Assembly: GCA_001263235.1 (NCBI GenBank)
Contig: LGRD01000008.1
Location: forward strand, 124,001-188,000
Direction of reading: 5' to 3'
DNA from: Methylibium sp. NZG
Lineage (GTDB): Bacteria > Pseudomonadota > Gammaproteobacteria > Burkholderiales > Burkholderiaceae_C
Length of the DNA stretch: 64,000 bases
Shown here piece after piece: positions 52,770-63,062 of the stretch. Numbering within the stretch: position 1 is the first letter of the stretch; each line of letters begins with the position of its first letter. A program made the translations under genes and the position numbers. A model generated the notes under the pieces. That model was not told the origin of the DNA and searched no databases. It was given only the letters and a program-made list of their open reading frames with translations.

Positions 52770-55562
52770 TCACCCAGCCGCCGCGCCGAACACCGCCGCC
52801 CACAGCGCGAGCACCGCGTCCCGCTGCGGGCTGAGCGTGGTCGGATCGACCTGCGTCGGCTGCTCGTCCAGGCGTGCACGGTGCTGGGCGCGGCGCAGGT
52901 CGCGGTAGGCGTCGGCGGCGGCGCTGCCCACGCCGGCCGGCAGCAGCCCGGCCTGTTCGGCGCGCTGCAGCAGCGCGATGTTGCCGGCGTTGTCGCGCAG
53001 CTCGGCGTGTGCGGCGCTGTGCGTCAGCACCAGCGCCTGGACCGCGAACTCCACGTCCATCATGCCGCCGGCGCTGTGTTTCACGTCGAAGCGTTCGCGC
53101 TTGAGCGGGTGAGCCTGGCGCACCTTGTCGCGCATCGCCAGCACCTCGCCGCGCAACGCAGTGGCGTCACGCGGCGCGCACAACACGGCGCGCCGCACAG
53201 TCTCGAACGGCGCCTGCAACGCGGCGAGGCCGGCGCACCAGCGCGCGCGCGTGAGCGCCTGGTGTTCCCAGGTCCATGCGGTGTTGCTGCCGCGGCCGGT
53301 CTGGTACTTCTCGAACGACGCAACCGACGTGACCAGCATGCCCGAGTTGCCGTTCGGCCGCAGCGCGGTGTCGATGTCGAACAGCTCGCCCGCCGCGGTG
53401 CGCAGCGTGAGCCAGCCGATCAGCTTGCGCACGAAGGCGGCGTAGATCTCGGGGGCGCGTTCGTCGGCATCTTCGTAGAGGAACACCACGTCGAGGTCGC
53501 CGCCGTAGCCGAGCTCCTTGCCGCCGAGCTTGCCGTAGGCCACCACGGCGATGCGCGGCTCGGGCAGGTGGCCGGCCTTGAAATGCTTCCAGGCCCAGTG
53601 CAGTGCGCGGTCGAGCGTCGCATCGGCCAGGGCCGACAGGTCGTCGGCAACCTGCTCGACGGTGATGTGCCCTTCCACGTCGCGCACCAGCGTGCGGAAC
53701 ACCTCCGCGTGGTGGGCGCGGCGCAATGTATCGAGCAGCGACTCTTCGTCGGCCTGCCCCGATCGCTGCCAGGCCTCGTGGCGGTCTTCGAGCTCGCTCT
53801 TGAACGCGGTCGCATCGAAGCGGCCATGCAGCAGCCGCTCGTCGGCCAGTTCGTCGATGACGCCGGGGTGGCGCATCAGGTAGCGCATCGGCCAGCGCGC
53901 CAGGCCGAGCAGGCGCAGCAGGCGGCTTTGCACTTCCGGCCGTTCGACGAGCAGCGCCAGGTAGCTCTCACGTCGCAGCAGCGGCTCCAGCCAGTCGATG
54001 AAGTGCGTGGCCGCGGCCAGCGTGCAGTGCCCGTCGGTGGCGGCTTGCGCGGCGCGCTGCACCAGCCGCGCCAGGCGCGCCTTGCTGTCGTCGCGCAGCA
54101 TGGCAATGCGCGGCTGGCTGCGCAGCGTGCGCACCCGCTCGGCCAGCGGCGCCGGCAGGTCGCCGAGCAAGGTGTCGCCGTCGAGCGACTTCGGCTCGAC
54201 CCCGCAGCTGCGGCAGCTGCCATGGGCGTCCGCGCCGGGCACCGGCGTGCGGCCGTCGTGCAGCAGCGCGTCGAACTCGAGCGCCACGAACTCGCGGATC
54301 TCGCCCAGCCGGTCGAGCAGTGCGCAGGGCTGCGCGGCGCTGTGCAGCCCCAGGCTGGTTGCGATCCAGTTCAGGTCGGCATCGACTGTCGGCAGCAGGT
54401 GGGTCTGCTGGTCGTCGAGGTACTGGATGCGGTGCTCGACCCGGCGCAAGAATGTGTAGGCATCTGCCAGCCGCTGCGCGTTGGCCGGCTTCATCAACCC
54501 CGCGGCGGCGAGCTTGTCGAGCGCCTTCAGCGTCGAGCGGGTACGCATCTCGGGGTACTGCCCGCCCCGCACCACCAGCAGCAACTGCACGATGAATTCG
54601 ATCTCGCGGATGCCGCCGCGCGACAGCTTCACGTCATTCGCGCGTTCGGGCCGGCCGGCGGCGCGGCGCTGCGCTTCGTCGCGCACCTTGCGGTGCAACT
54701 GGCGTAGGCCCTCGAAGACGCCGTAGTCCAGGTAGCGCCGGTAGACGAACGCGGTGACCACGCTGCGCAGCCCCATCGCACGCCGCTCGCGAACGCTGGC
54801 CAGCGGCGCCACCACGCGGCTCTTGAGCCACGCAAACCGCTCCCACTCGCGGCCCTGCACTTGCAGGTATTCCTCCAGCATCGCCAGGCTCACCGCGGGC
54901 GGGCCGGAGTTGCCATTCGGGCGCAGCATCAGGTCGACGCGGAACACGAAGCCGTCCTCGGTCACGTCGCCGATCAGCGTGAAGAGCGTTCGCGCCACCT
55001 GCGAGAAGTATTCGTGCGCGCTGATGGAGTGTTTGCCGTCCGAAGACTGGCCGTCGGTCTGGCCGCTCTCTTCATACACGTACACCAGGTCGATGTCGGA
55101 CGACACATTCAGCTCGCGTGCGCCGAGCTTGCCCATGCCGACGATCCAGAAATCGATGGCCTCGCCGGCCTCGTTGCGTGGCGTGCCGTGGCGCGCGTCC
55201 TGCTCGGCGCGGGCGTGTGCCAGCGCGATGTCGAGCGTGGCTTCGGCCAGCTCGGTCATCGCGGTGGTGATGTCCTGCATCGCCACGCCGTGTTCCACGT
55301 CGAGCACGGCCAGGCGTTCCAGCACGAGCTGGCGTGTGACCCGCAATGCGGCGTTCAACGTCTGGCCACTGCGCTGCAGGCGGTCGATCAACTCGGTGAC
55401 GGTCTGCCGCGTGGGCAGGCCAGGCGGCAATTCATGCAGCCGATCGGCGTATCGGCGCCGAATGCGTTGCACGAAGCGGCTGTGCGCCGCCAAAGCCGGG
55501 ACACTCGGGCCCGCGGTCGCAGCGTCCCCGGAAACGGGGGTGGGTGTGCTGGCAAGACCCAT
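52770..55562 (-). CDS. glnE: Glutamine synthetase adenylyltransferase/deadenylase
   Basis: GlnE attaches and removes AMP on glutamine synthetase in response to PII and glutamine. From the ATG at 55562 it has 930 residues. The N-terminal deadenylating (AR) domain bears GMGKLGARELNVSSDIDLVY with the Gly-rich loop and metal Asp pair. The C-terminal adenylylating (AT) domain bears YGKLGGKELGYGGDLDVVFL. Both are intact. It is divergent from yhdP, with a 158-bp spacer. Confidence 0.96.
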   Translation of the reverse strand: MGLASTPTPVSGDAATAGPSVPALAAHSRFVQRIRRRYADRLHELPPGLPTRQTVTELIDRLQRSGQTLNAALRVTRQLVLERLAVLDVEHGVAMQDITTAMTELAEATLDIALAHARAEQDARHGTPRNEAGEAIDFWIVGMGKLGARELNVSSDIDLVYVYEESGQTDGQSSDGKHSISAHEYFSQVARTLFTLIGDVTEDGFVFRVDLMLRPNGNSGPPAVSLAMLEEYLQVQGREWERFAWLKSRVVAPLASVRERRAMGLRSVVTAFVYRRYLDYGVFEGLRQLHRKVRDEAQRRAAGRPERANDVKLSRGGIREIEFIVQLLLVVRGGQYPEMRTRSTLKALDKLAAAGLMKPANAQRLADAYTFLRRVEHRIQYLDDQQTHLLPTVDADLNWIATSLGLHSAAQPCALLDRLGEIREFVALEFDALLHDGRTPVPGADAHGSCRSCGVEPKSLDGDTLLGDLPAPLAERVRTLRSQPRIAMLRDDSKARLARLVQRAAQAATDGHCTLAAATHFIDWLEPLLRRESYLALLVERPEVQSRLLRLLGLARWPMRYLMRHPGVIDELADERLLHGRFDATAFKSELEDRHEAWQRSGQADEESLLDTLRRAHHAEVFRTLVRDVEGHITVEQVADDLSALADATLDRALHWAWKHFKAGHLPEPRIAVVAYGKLGGKELGYGGDLDVVFLYEDADERAPEIYAAFVRKLIGWLTLRTAAGELFDIDTALRPNGNSGMLVTSVASFEKYQTGRGSNTAWTWEHQALTRARWCAGLAALQAPFETVRRAVLCAPRDATALRGEVLAMRDKVRQAHPLKRERFDVKHSAGGMMDVEFAVQALVLTHSAAHAELRDNAGNIALLQRAEQAGLLPAGVGSAAADAYRDLRRAQHRARLDEQPTQVDPTTLSPQRDAVLALWAAVFGAAAG

Positions 55563-55720
55563 GCGGTTGCGAGGTGTCGCTGTGCTAGATTGGACCGAGG
55601 GCCACGGGCGAACACACCCACCCCGGCGATCCTGACATTGGCGACCCTGAAAGCCGTGAACCTCGGCCAACGCGCCCAGTCCAACCTTGCTGCCCGCGTT
55701 GTCGGCGCTCCGATGTCTTC

Positions 55721-58700
55721 ATGTCCCTGATCCCGCCTGTCAAAGCCAGCCTCCATCGGCCACCCTGGCGCCCCGTGTCAGCGTGGGGCTGGGTGCAGCG
55801 GCTGTTGCTGTGGCCGGTGTTGGTGCTGGCCGGCCTGTTGCTCGTTGCCTGGCTCGTCTTGCACTGGGCCATTCTGCCGCACATCGAACAATGGCGCCCG
55901 CAGATCGAGGCCCGCGCCAGCATGGTTTTGGGCGTGCCGGTGAAGATCGGCGGCATCGACGTGCGCTCGCGCGGCTGGATTCCTTCCATCGCGCTGCGCG
56001 ACGTGGTGCTGTTCGACCCGCAGGGCCGCGCCGCGTTGAGCCTGCCGCATGTGTCCACGGCGCTGTCGCCGCGTTCGCTGCTGGCGTTGGAGCCACGCTT
56101 CGAGCAGGTGCTGGTCGAAGGCGCGCACCTGGAGGTGCGGCGCAGCGCAGACGGCCGCATCTACGTGGCCGGGCTGGACCTCAGCGGCCCCGGCGGCAGC
56201 GACACCGAGGCGGCCGACTGGGTCGTCAAGCAGCGCGAGATCGTGATCCGCGGCGGCACGCTGCGCTGGACCGACGAGCACCGCAACGCGCCCGCACTGG
56301 CGCTGACCGACGTGCAACTCGTCATGCGCAACGGCCTGCGCCGGCACGACCTGCGCCTGGATGCCACACCACCGCCGGGTTGGGGCGAGCGCTTCAGCGC
56401 GCAGGGCCGCTTCACCCAGTCGCTGCTGGCGCGTTCGGGCGACTGGCAGCGCTGGAGCGGCCAGGCCCATGTCGATCTGCCCCGCGCCGACGTGCGCGAA
56501 CTGCGCCGCCACGTGAGCCTGCCGTTCGAGCTGAGCGAGGGCGTGGGTGCGCTGCGCGCCTGGCTCGACGTGCGCGAGGGCCAGCCGCTCGAAGGCTCGG
56601 CCGACGTGGCGCTGCGCGCCGTCTCGCTGCGGCTGGCGGCGAATGTGGCGCCGCTGACGGTCGAGCAGCTCGAAGGGCGCATCGTCGGCCGCCGCACCGA
56701 CCAGGGGCTGAACCTGGCCTTGCAGAAGTTCCAGTTCTTCTCCGGCACCGGTGTGCGCTGGGAGCCGGGGGACCTGAGCCTGAAACTGCTTCAGCGGCCC
56801 GGCGAGCCCTCGAGCGGCGGCCAGTTCAGCGCCGAGCGGCTCGACCTCGGGCTGCTGGCCGAGGTCGCCGCCAGCCTGCCGCTCGGCGACGCGGTGCGGC
56901 GCTTGCTGGCCGAGGTCAAGCCGCAGGGCGTGCTCAGCGGCTTGGCGGTGCAGTGGGCCGGGCCGCTGGACGCGCCGACGCAGTACCAGGTCAACGGCGC
57001 GCTCGGCGGCCTCTCGCTCGCCTCTCACCCTGCTGCGCGAGGCGACGCGGTGGGTCGCCCCGGCCTGCGCAATGCGGCCGTCCAGCTCAGCGCCAACCAG
57101 GCGGGCGGCACCGCCGCGTTGAGCATCGCCGGCGGGGCGGTGGACCTGCCTGGCGTGTTCGAGGACCCGCTCGTTCCGCTGGAGAAGCTCACCGCCAACC
57201 TGAGCTGGAAGATCGACGCCGGCAACATCTCGGTGCAGGTCAAGGACGCGCGTTTTGCCAACCGCGACGCGCAAGGCGACTTCAGCGCGCAGTGGAGCAC
57301 CGGTTCGGGCAGCGGCGCGGCTTCCGGCATGGGTTCAGGTCCGGGGGCAGGTGCGGGTGCGGGTGCGGGTGCGGGTGCGGGTGCGGCGGGCCCGAGCGGC
57401 AGGCGCTGGCCGGGCCAGATCGAGGTCAACGGCAAGCTCACCCAGGCCGTGGCCACGCGCACCGCGCGCTACTTGCCGGTGGGCATTCCCGAGCCGACGC
57501 GGCGCTACGTGGAGCAGGCGGTGAGGGGCGGCACGCTGAGCAGCGTGGCCTTCCGCGTCAAGGGCGACCTGGCGGAGTTTCCGTTCCGCACGGCCGCCAG
57601 CAAGGGCGAGCTGCGCATCGCCGCGCAGGCCGACGACGTGAGCTTCGCCTACGTCCCCGGCACGCCGGCCACCGCCACGCAGGCCGCGCGCGAGTCGCCT
57701 TGGCCGATGCTCACCCGCGTCAGCGGCGAGCTGGTGCTGGACCGCTCGACGCTTTCGATCCGCAACGCCCAGGCGCTGCTCGGGGGTGTGCCGTGGAGCC
57801 GCGTGCAGGGCGGCATTGCCGACCTGGTCGAGCAGCCGGTGCTGAAGATCGACGGTAACGCTGAAGGGCCGCTCACCGACATGCTGCGGGTGGTCAACGC
57901 CACGCCCGTCGGCGGCTGGATCGGCAAGGCGCTTGCCCAAAGCACCGGCGCAGGGCCTGCCGAGTTGCAACTGAACTTGTCGATCCCGCTGAACGACGTG
58001 GCGTCCACCGACGTCAAGGGCCAATTGCTGCTGGCCGGCAACGACGTTCGCATCACCCCCGAGACGCCGCTGCTGGCCGGTGCCCGCGGCCGCGTGGAGT
58101 TCGACGGCAACGGCTTCGCCATCGTCGGCGCCAGCGCGCGCGCGTACGGCGGTGACATCGCGTTCGAAGGCGGTACACAGCACAACGCAGCCGCGGGCGA
58201 GGCGAGCATCCGCTTCACCGGCCAGGGCAGCACCACTGCCGAGGCGATGCGGCGCGCGCCGGAGCTGGGGCTGGCGTCGCGCTTGGCCGGTTACCTGAAG
58301 GGTCAGACGAGCTACCGGCTCGACCTCGGTTTCGTCAAAGGCCACCCCGAGATCACGATCACCAGCAACCTCGTCGGCATCGCCTCCGACTTGCCGGCGC
58401 CGTTTCGCAAGGCCGCCGAAGCGCCGCTCGCGCTGCGCTACCAGACCAGCCCGGCGCGCGACTCGCTCGCCGTGGGCCAGGTGCTGCGCGACACGCTGCG
58501 CGTCGATGTGGGCAACCTGCTGCAGGTGCAATACCAGCGCGAGGTGCTCGATGGCGGACACAAGGTGCTGCGCGGCGGCGTCGGCGTGGGCGAGCCGGCG
58601 CCGAGCCCGGCCAGCGGCGTGGCCGTCGCGATCAACCTGCCGAGCCTGAATGTCGATGTGTGGAACGGCGTCTACGACAAGCTGTTCGACGACACGCGCG

Positions 58701-60085
58701 CCACCGCGGTCGCAGCGCCCGGCACGGCGGCGGAAGCGCCGGCCCAGACCCTCGACGCCGCTGACCCATCCGCTTCCTCCGGCTATGCGCCGAGCACGCT
58801 CAACGTGCGCGCGCAGGACTTGCTGTTCCTGTCGCGCCGGCTCAGCAAGGTGTCGGCGCGGCTCTCTCAAGACAAAGCGACGCAGGACAAGGCGTCTGTC
58901 GACAAGCCGCAGTGGCGCGCCCACATCGAGGCCGACCAGCTTGCCGGCTACGTCGAGTACCGCGCGCCGCAGCCGCGCGCCGCGCCGGGGCCGGCGTCGG
59001 CCTCGGGTGGGCGGGTCTACGCGCGGTTGTCGCGGCTGTCGCTGCCGCGCAGCGAGGTCGATCCGATCGAGAGCCTGCTCCAGGAGCAGCCGTCCACCGC
59101 GCCCGCGCTCGACATCGTGGTCGACGAATTCGAGCTGCGCGGCAAACGCCTCGGCCGCCTGGAGATCGAGGCGGTGAATCGCACCTATACAGAGGGGCGC
59201 CCGGAGGGGAGTGCCGCCAGCCGCAGCGACAACCGCAGCGACAGCCGGGACTCGCTGCGCGAATGGCGCCTGGCCAAGTTCAACCTGCTCACGCCCGAGG
59301 CGCAACTCACCGCCAGCGGCCACTGGGCGCTGGGCGCGCCAGGCAGCACCGCCCGCCGCGCGGTGATGGATTTCAAGCTCGCGCTGAACGACAGCGGCGC
59401 CTACATCGAGCGGCTCGGCATGGGCCGTGTGGTGCGCGGCGGCAAGGGTCAGATCTCGGGGCAGCTCGCGTGGCAGGGCTCGCCGCTGACGATCGACTAC
59501 GCCAGCCTGACGGGCCAGGCGCACGTGGACGTGCAAAGCGGCCAGTTCCTCAAGGTCGACCCCGGCGCGGCACGCTTGCTCGGCGTGCTCAGCCTGCAGT
59601 CGCTGCCGCGCCGTCTGGCGCTGGACTTTCGCGACCTGTTCGACGAAGGCTTTTCGTTCGACAGCTTGGCCGGCGACGTGAAGATCGACCAGGGCGTGGC
59701 CTTCACCAACAACCTGCGCACGCGCGGCGTGCAGGCGGTGGTGCTGATGGAGGGCCAGGCCGACCTGGCGCGCGAGACACAGGACTTGCGCGTCGTCGTG
59801 GTGCCCGAGATCAATGCCGGCACCGCCTCGCTCGCCTACGCGATCATCAACCCGGCCGTCGGGCTGGGCACCTTTCTGGCGCAGATGTTCCTGCGCCGGC
59901 CGTTCATGCAGGCGGGCACGCGCGAATTCCGCGTCACCGGGCCGTGGGCCGACCCGAAGGTCGAACGCGTCGAGCGCGCCGCCGATGCCTTGATGCCCGA
60001 CCTGGACCCGCCGGCATCGGCGCAGCCACCGGATCAGCCCGAGCCGGCAGCCTCGTCTGGGTCGGATCAGCGGCCGGTGCAGTGA
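55721..60085 (+). CDS. yhdP: YhdP-family AsmA-like lipid transport protein
   Basis: This is the largest gene in the window (1454 residues). An N-terminal transmembrane anchor (about 25-48, LLLWPVLVLAGLLLVAWLVL) is followed by a long periplasmic beta-groove of the AsmA/Vps13-like type: the DUF3971 region (PVKIGGIDVRSRGWIPSIAL) and an AsmA C-terminal domain (GVQAVVLMEGQADLARETQD, AYAIINPAVGLGTFLAQMFL). In E. coli, YhdP carries phospholipids to the outer membrane. A Gly/Ala run encoded by GTGCGG repeats interrupts the middle. The order yhdP then nitrilase is common in beta-proteobacteria; here a GST gene lies between them. Confidence 0.94.
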   Translation: MSLIPPVKASLHRPPWRPVSAWGWVQRLLLWPVLVLAGLLLVAWLVLHWAILPHIEQWRPQIEARASMVLGVPVKIGGIDVRSRGWIPSIALRDVVLFDPQGRAALSLPHVSTALSPRSLLALEPRFEQVLVEGAHLEVRRSADGRIYVAGLDLSGPGGSDTEAADWVVKQREIVIRGGTLRWTDEHRNAPALALTDVQLVMRNGLRRHDLRLDATPPPGWGERFSAQGRFTQSLLARSGDWQRWSGQAHVDLPRADVRELRRHVSLPFELSEGVGALRAWLDVREGQPLEGSADVALRAVSLRLAANVAPLTVEQLEGRIVGRRTDQGLNLALQKFQFFSGTGVRWEPGDLSLKLLQRPGEPSSGGQFSAERLDLGLLAEVAASLPLGDAVRRLLAEVKPQGVLSGLAVQWAGPLDAPTQYQVNGALGGLSLASHPAARGDAVGRPGLRNAAVQLSANQAGGTAALSIAGGAVDLPGVFEDPLVPLEKLTANLSWKIDAGNISVQVKDARFANRDAQGDFSAQWSTGSGSGAASGMGSGPGAGAGAGAGAGAGAAGPSGRRWPGQIEVNGKLTQAVATRTARYLPVGIPEPTRRYVEQAVRGGTLSSVAFRVKGDLAEFPFRTAASKGELRIAAQADDVSFAYVPGTPATATQAARESPWPMLTRVSGELVLDRSTLSIRNAQALLGGVPWSRVQGGIADLVEQPVLKIDGNAEGPLTDMLRVVNATPVGGWIGKALAQSTGAGPAELQLNLSIPLNDVASTDVKGQLLLAGNDVRITPETPLLAGARGRVEFDGNGFAIVGASARAYGGDIAFEGGTQHNAAAGEASIRFTGQGSTTAEAMRRAPELGLASRLAGYLKGQTSYRLDLGFVKGHPEITITSNLVGIASDLPAPFRKAAEAPLALRYQTSPARDSLAVGQVLRDTLRVDVGNLLQVQYQREVLDGGHKVLRGGVGVGEPAPSPASGVAVAINLPSLNVDVWNGVYDKLFDDTRATAVAAPGTAAEAPAQTLDAADPSASSGYAPSTLNVRAQDLLFLSRRLSKVSARLSQDKATQDKASVDKPQWRAHIEADQLAGYVEYRAPQPRAAPGPASASGGRVYARLSRLSLPRSEVDPIESLLQEQPSTAPALDIVVDEFELRGKRLGRLEIEAVNRTYTEGRPEGSAASRSDNRSDSRDSLREWRLAKFNLLTPEAQLTASGHWALGAPGSTARRAVMDFKLALNDSGAYIERLGMGRVVRGGKGQISGQLAWQGSPLTIDYASLTGQAHVDVQSGQFLKVDPGAARLLGVLSLQSLPRRLALDFRDLFDEGFSFDSLAGDVKIDQGVAFTNNLRTRGVQAVVLMEGQADLARETQDLRVVVVPEINAGTASLAYAIINPAVGLGTFLAQMFLRRPFMQAGTREFRVTGPWADPKVERVERAADALMPDLDPPASAQPPDQPEPAASSGSDQRPVQ
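57351..57386 (+). repeat. 6-bp tandem repeat inside yhdP, 6 copies
   Basis: GTGCGG is repeated six times and encodes a Gly-Ala run. The unit is in frame with codons, so slippage would only change the length of this linker. Confidence 0.9.
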
Positions 60086-60248
60086 GCGGGGGGTGAGCGT
60101 GGCAGTGAACGGGGCAGTGAACGGGGCAGCGCGGCGCCCGCGCTGCTCGACGCCGACTCGGTGATGCGAACGCAGTGACACCAACGCGGTGGCGCCCTAC
60201 GCGCCATACTGGCAAGCCCATCGCCAGTGCGCCTTTGCGCCGACCACC

Positions 60249-60899
60249 ATGTACCGACTCCACGGCTTCTGCCAGTCCGGCAACACGTTCAAGGTCGCCT
60301 TCTTGCTGCGCGCGCTGCAGCAACCCTTCGAGCCGGTCTTCGTCGACTTCATGCGCGGCGCCACGCGCGACGCCGGCTGGCGCGAAACCGCCAACGAGAT
60401 GGGTGAGGTGCCGGTGCTCGACGACGGCCCTCGCCGGCTCACCCAGTCCGGCGTGATCCTGACGCACCTGGCGCGCAAGCACGGCGCCTTCGGCGGCCAG
60501 GGCGACGAGGAGCAGCAAGAGGTGCTGCGCTGGCTGTTCTTCGACAACCACAAGTTCACCAGCTACTTCGCGACCTACCGCTTCATGCGCGCCTTCGGCC
60601 CCGCCGCGCCCGACCCGGCGGTGCTGGCCTGGTTGCGCAGCCGCATGGATGTGGCCTTCGGTATCGTCGACAAGCACCTGGCGTCGCGCGAATTCATGGT
60701 GGGGGCCGCGCCGACGGTGGCCGACTTCTCGCTCTGCGGCTACCTGTTCTACCCGCTGGCCGAAAGCGGCTACGAGGTCGCAGGCCGCTTCCCCGCCATC
60801 GCCGCGTGGCTGGAGCGCCTGCGCGCGATCCCCGGCTGGGCCGACCCGTACGAGGTGTTGCCGGGCGAGCGCATCGCACCGAAGTGGGTGGCCGTGTGA
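60249..60899 (+). CDS. Glutathione S-transferase family protein
   Basis: The ATG at 60249 (216 residues) is chosen over upstream in-frame starts because the GST fold begins there: MYRLHGFCQSGNTFKVAFLL, then ETANEMGEVPVLDDGPRRLT and QSGVILTHLARKHGAFG. The C-terminal helical domain has GAAPTVADFSLCGYLFYPL. The substrate is unknown. It lies in the gap between yhdP and the nitrilase gene and reads in the same direction. Confidence 0.92.
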   Translation: MYRLHGFCQSGNTFKVAFLLRALQQPFEPVFVDFMRGATRDAGWRETANEMGEVPVLDDGPRRLTQSGVILTHLARKHGAFGGQGDEEQQEVLRWLFFDNHKFTSYFATYRFMRAFGPAAPDPAVLAWLRSRMDVAFGIVDKHLASREFMVGAAPTVADFSLCGYLFYPLAESGYEVAGRFPAIAAWLERLRAIPGWADPYEVLPGERIAPKWVAV

Positions 60900-60933
60900 C
60901 GACACGCCGACGAGTCGGGCAAAGGATTTGCAC

Positions 60934-61740
60934 ATGAAGATCGCCGCCGCGCAAATGGTCTCCACGCCCGACGTGGCGACGAACCTGCAAGCCGCGCGCA
61001 AGCTCATCGGCGAGGCTGCCGACGGCAGCGCGCAACTCGTGGTGCTGCCCGAGTACTTCTGCCTGATGGGCCGAAACGACCGCGACAAGCTGGCCATCGC
61101 CGAGACGCCCGGTGACGGCCCGATCCAGCAGATGCTCTCCGACGCAGCGCGCGAACACGGCGTGTGGCTCATCGGTGGCACCCTGCCGGTGCGCGGCAGC
61201 GACGCCGACCGCGTGCTCAACGCAAGTTGCGTCTACGCCCCCGACGGCGCGCTGGCAGCGCGCTACGACAAGATCCACCTCTTCAAGTACGACAACGGGC
61301 GCGAGCGCTACGACGAGGGCATTGCCATCCAGCCCGGCGAACTGCCGCTGAGTTTTCAGGCCGGCGCGCTGCGCGTGGGCCTGAGCGTGTGCTACGACCT
61401 GCGCTTCCCCGAGCTGTACCGCGCGCTGATGCACCCGCCCTGCGACCTGCTCGCCGTGCCGGCCGCCTTCACCCACACGACCGGCCTGGCGCACTGGGAG
61501 CTGCTGCTGCGCGCCCGCGCGGTCGAAAACCAGGCTTATGTGATCGCTGCCGCACAAGGTGGCGTGCACCCCAACGGCCGGCGTACCTTCGGCCACAGCA
61601 TGGTGGTGGACCCGTGGGGCGGCGTGGTGTCGGTGCTGGCCGAAGGCGAGGGGCTGGTGTTTGCCGATGTCGATCGCGCCCGCATCGACGAGGTGCGCAC
61701 GCAGCTGCCGGCGCTGGAGCACCGCCGCATCGGCGGTTGA
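60934..61740 (+). CDS. Carbon-nitrogen hydrolase (Nit1-type)
   Basis: The 268-residue protein is a member of the nitrilase superfamily with the Glu-Lys-Cys triad E40 (VVLPEYF), K113 (YDKIHLF) and C153 (SVCYDLRFPELYR). It resembles Nit1, which in other organisms removes deaminated glutathione, a damaged by-product of transaminases. The start is the ATG at 60934. Position downstream of yhdP is typical of beta-proteobacteria. Confidence 0.93.
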   Translation: MKIAAAQMVSTPDVATNLQAARKLIGEAADGSAQLVVLPEYFCLMGRNDRDKLAIAETPGDGPIQQMLSDAAREHGVWLIGGTLPVRGSDADRVLNASCVYAPDGALAARYDKIHLFKYDNGRERYDEGIAIQPGELPLSFQAGALRVGLSVCYDLRFPELYRALMHPPCDLLAVPAAFTHTTGLAHWELLLRARAVENQAYVIAAAQGGVHPNGRRTFGHSMVVDPWGGVVSVLAEGEGLVFADVDRARIDEVRTQLPALEHRRIGG

Positions 61741-61768
61741 ACGGCCAGCGTCGGCACGGCGACGCAAC

Positions 61769-62434
61769 TCACTTCGGGCGGTGCGGTTCGGAGGTGGCGG
61801 TCAACATGCCCAGCCCGAAGAACACCGCGGCCGTGAGCCACCGGCCCACCTTGGCACTCGCCCGCAGCCCGCCGAGCCGCGGCGCGACCATGCCCGCGGC
61901 CAGCACGTAGGCCGTGTCGGTGCAGGCCGCGATCAGCACGAACGCCACGCCCAAACCGACGCTTTGCAACAGCGGCGCCGCACCCGGCGCGATGAACTGC
62001 GGCAGGAAGGCGGCGAAGAAGATCGCCGTCTTCGGGTTCAGCAGCGCGACCACGAACCCGTCGCGCAAGAGGCGCCCGGCGTTCGCGCCGACCACGCTCG
62101 ATGGGCCTTCTGAACGCGCCGGGGCGGCGGCGAACGCAACGGGCCGCAACGCCTGCACACCCAGCCACACCAGGTACGCCGCGCCGGCAAACTTGACCAC
62201 CGTGAACGCCATCGACGACACGGCGAACAGCGCCGCCAACCCGACCGACGCACCGAGCGCGTTGCCCAGGTTGCCCAAAGCGACGCCCAGCACTGAAGCG
62301 ATCCCCGCGCGCCGCCCCTGCGCAAGTGTGCGCGTGACGATGTAAATCACGCCCGGCCCCGGCGTGATCGCCAGAACAACGCTGGCGACCAGGAAGGCGG
62401 CCAGCAGTGGCGTTGGCGCCAGGGCCTCGCTCAT
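61769..62434 (-). CDS. LysE-family amino-acid exporter
   Basis: The 221-residue protein has the family motif LAITPGPGVIYIVTRTLAQG near the N-terminus, five to six transmembrane helices, and FVVALLNPKTAIFFAAFLPQ in the middle. LysE/RhtB exporters expel amino acids or derivatives; the substrate is not predictable. It converges on the nitrilase gene with a 28-bp gap. Confidence 0.93.
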   Translation of the reverse strand: MSEALAPTPLLAAFLVASVVLAITPGPGVIYIVTRTLAQGRRAGIASVLGVALGNLGNALGASVGLAALFAVSSMAFTVVKFAGAAYLVWLGVQALRPVAFAAAPARSEGPSSVVGANAGRLLRDGFVVALLNPKTAIFFAAFLPQFIAPGAAPLLQSVGLGVAFVLIAACTDTAYVLAAGMVAPRLGGLRASAKVGRWLTAAVFFGLGMLTATSEPHRPK

Positions 62435-62482
62435 CGCTGCCGCTTGTTCCGACGAGCAGGACGCGAAAGCCGGGTCAGCACG

Positions 62483-62839
62483 TCAGGACAGGTAGACCAG
62501 CGCCAGCCCGATCGCCGCCGGCACCGCCTGGATGAAGAGGATTTTTCTGCTCGCCGTGGCCGCGCCATACAAGCCCGCCACCAGCACGCAGCACAGGAAG
62601 AACACCTTCACGCCGGTGCCCGCCGCACCCAGGCTCAGGCCCCAGAACAGCCCGGCGGCCAGAAAGCCGTTGTACAGGCCCTGATTGGCCGCCAGCACCT
62701 TGGTGGATGTGGCGAAGGCCTGGGTCATGCCGAAGGCGCGCCGGCTGGCCGGCTTGTCCCAGAAGAACATCTCCAGCACCAGGATGTAGACATGCAAGAG
62801 CCCGATCAGGGCGACGACGATGTTGGCGGCGGTGGACAC
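62483..62839 (-). CDS. DUF1304 family small membrane protein
   Basis: The GTG at 62839, preceded by GAGGAGCCGCC, is chosen over a much longer upstream frame whose start has no such signal. The result is a 118-residue protein with four hydrophobic helices and the DUF1304 pattern: HVYILVLEMFFWDKPASRRA, NQGLYNGFLAAGLFWGL and KVFFLCCVLVAGLYGAAT. The function of the family is unknown. Confidence 0.85.
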   Translation of the reverse strand: MSTAANIVVALIGLLHVYILVLEMFFWDKPASRRAFGMTQAFATSTKVLAANQGLYNGFLAAGLFWGLSLGAAGTGVKVFFLCCVLVAGLYGAATASRKILFIQAVPAAIGLALVYLS

Positions 62840-63062
62840 GGCGGCTCCTCGAAAGGTGAATCGCGACGTCCATCCGGCCGCGCGATCGGATGATCTGGCG
62901 TGCAGGGCTGCTGCCACGACGGGCGTGCATTCTCCCTCTGCGCGGGCCGGGGGTCGCGCACTGCGCTGCTGTGCGGCGCACTGCGCGATACCGCGCCTGC
63001 CGGCACCGCGGCGTGCGAGGGGCCGCTGATAGAGTCGGCGCGTCATCACACCGGGTCAGCGC

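Noticed and set aside
62840-63049. Upstream extension of the DUF1304 frame
   Set aside because: The Arg/Ala-rich extension does not match the family, and the GTG at 62839 has a strong ribosome-binding site.
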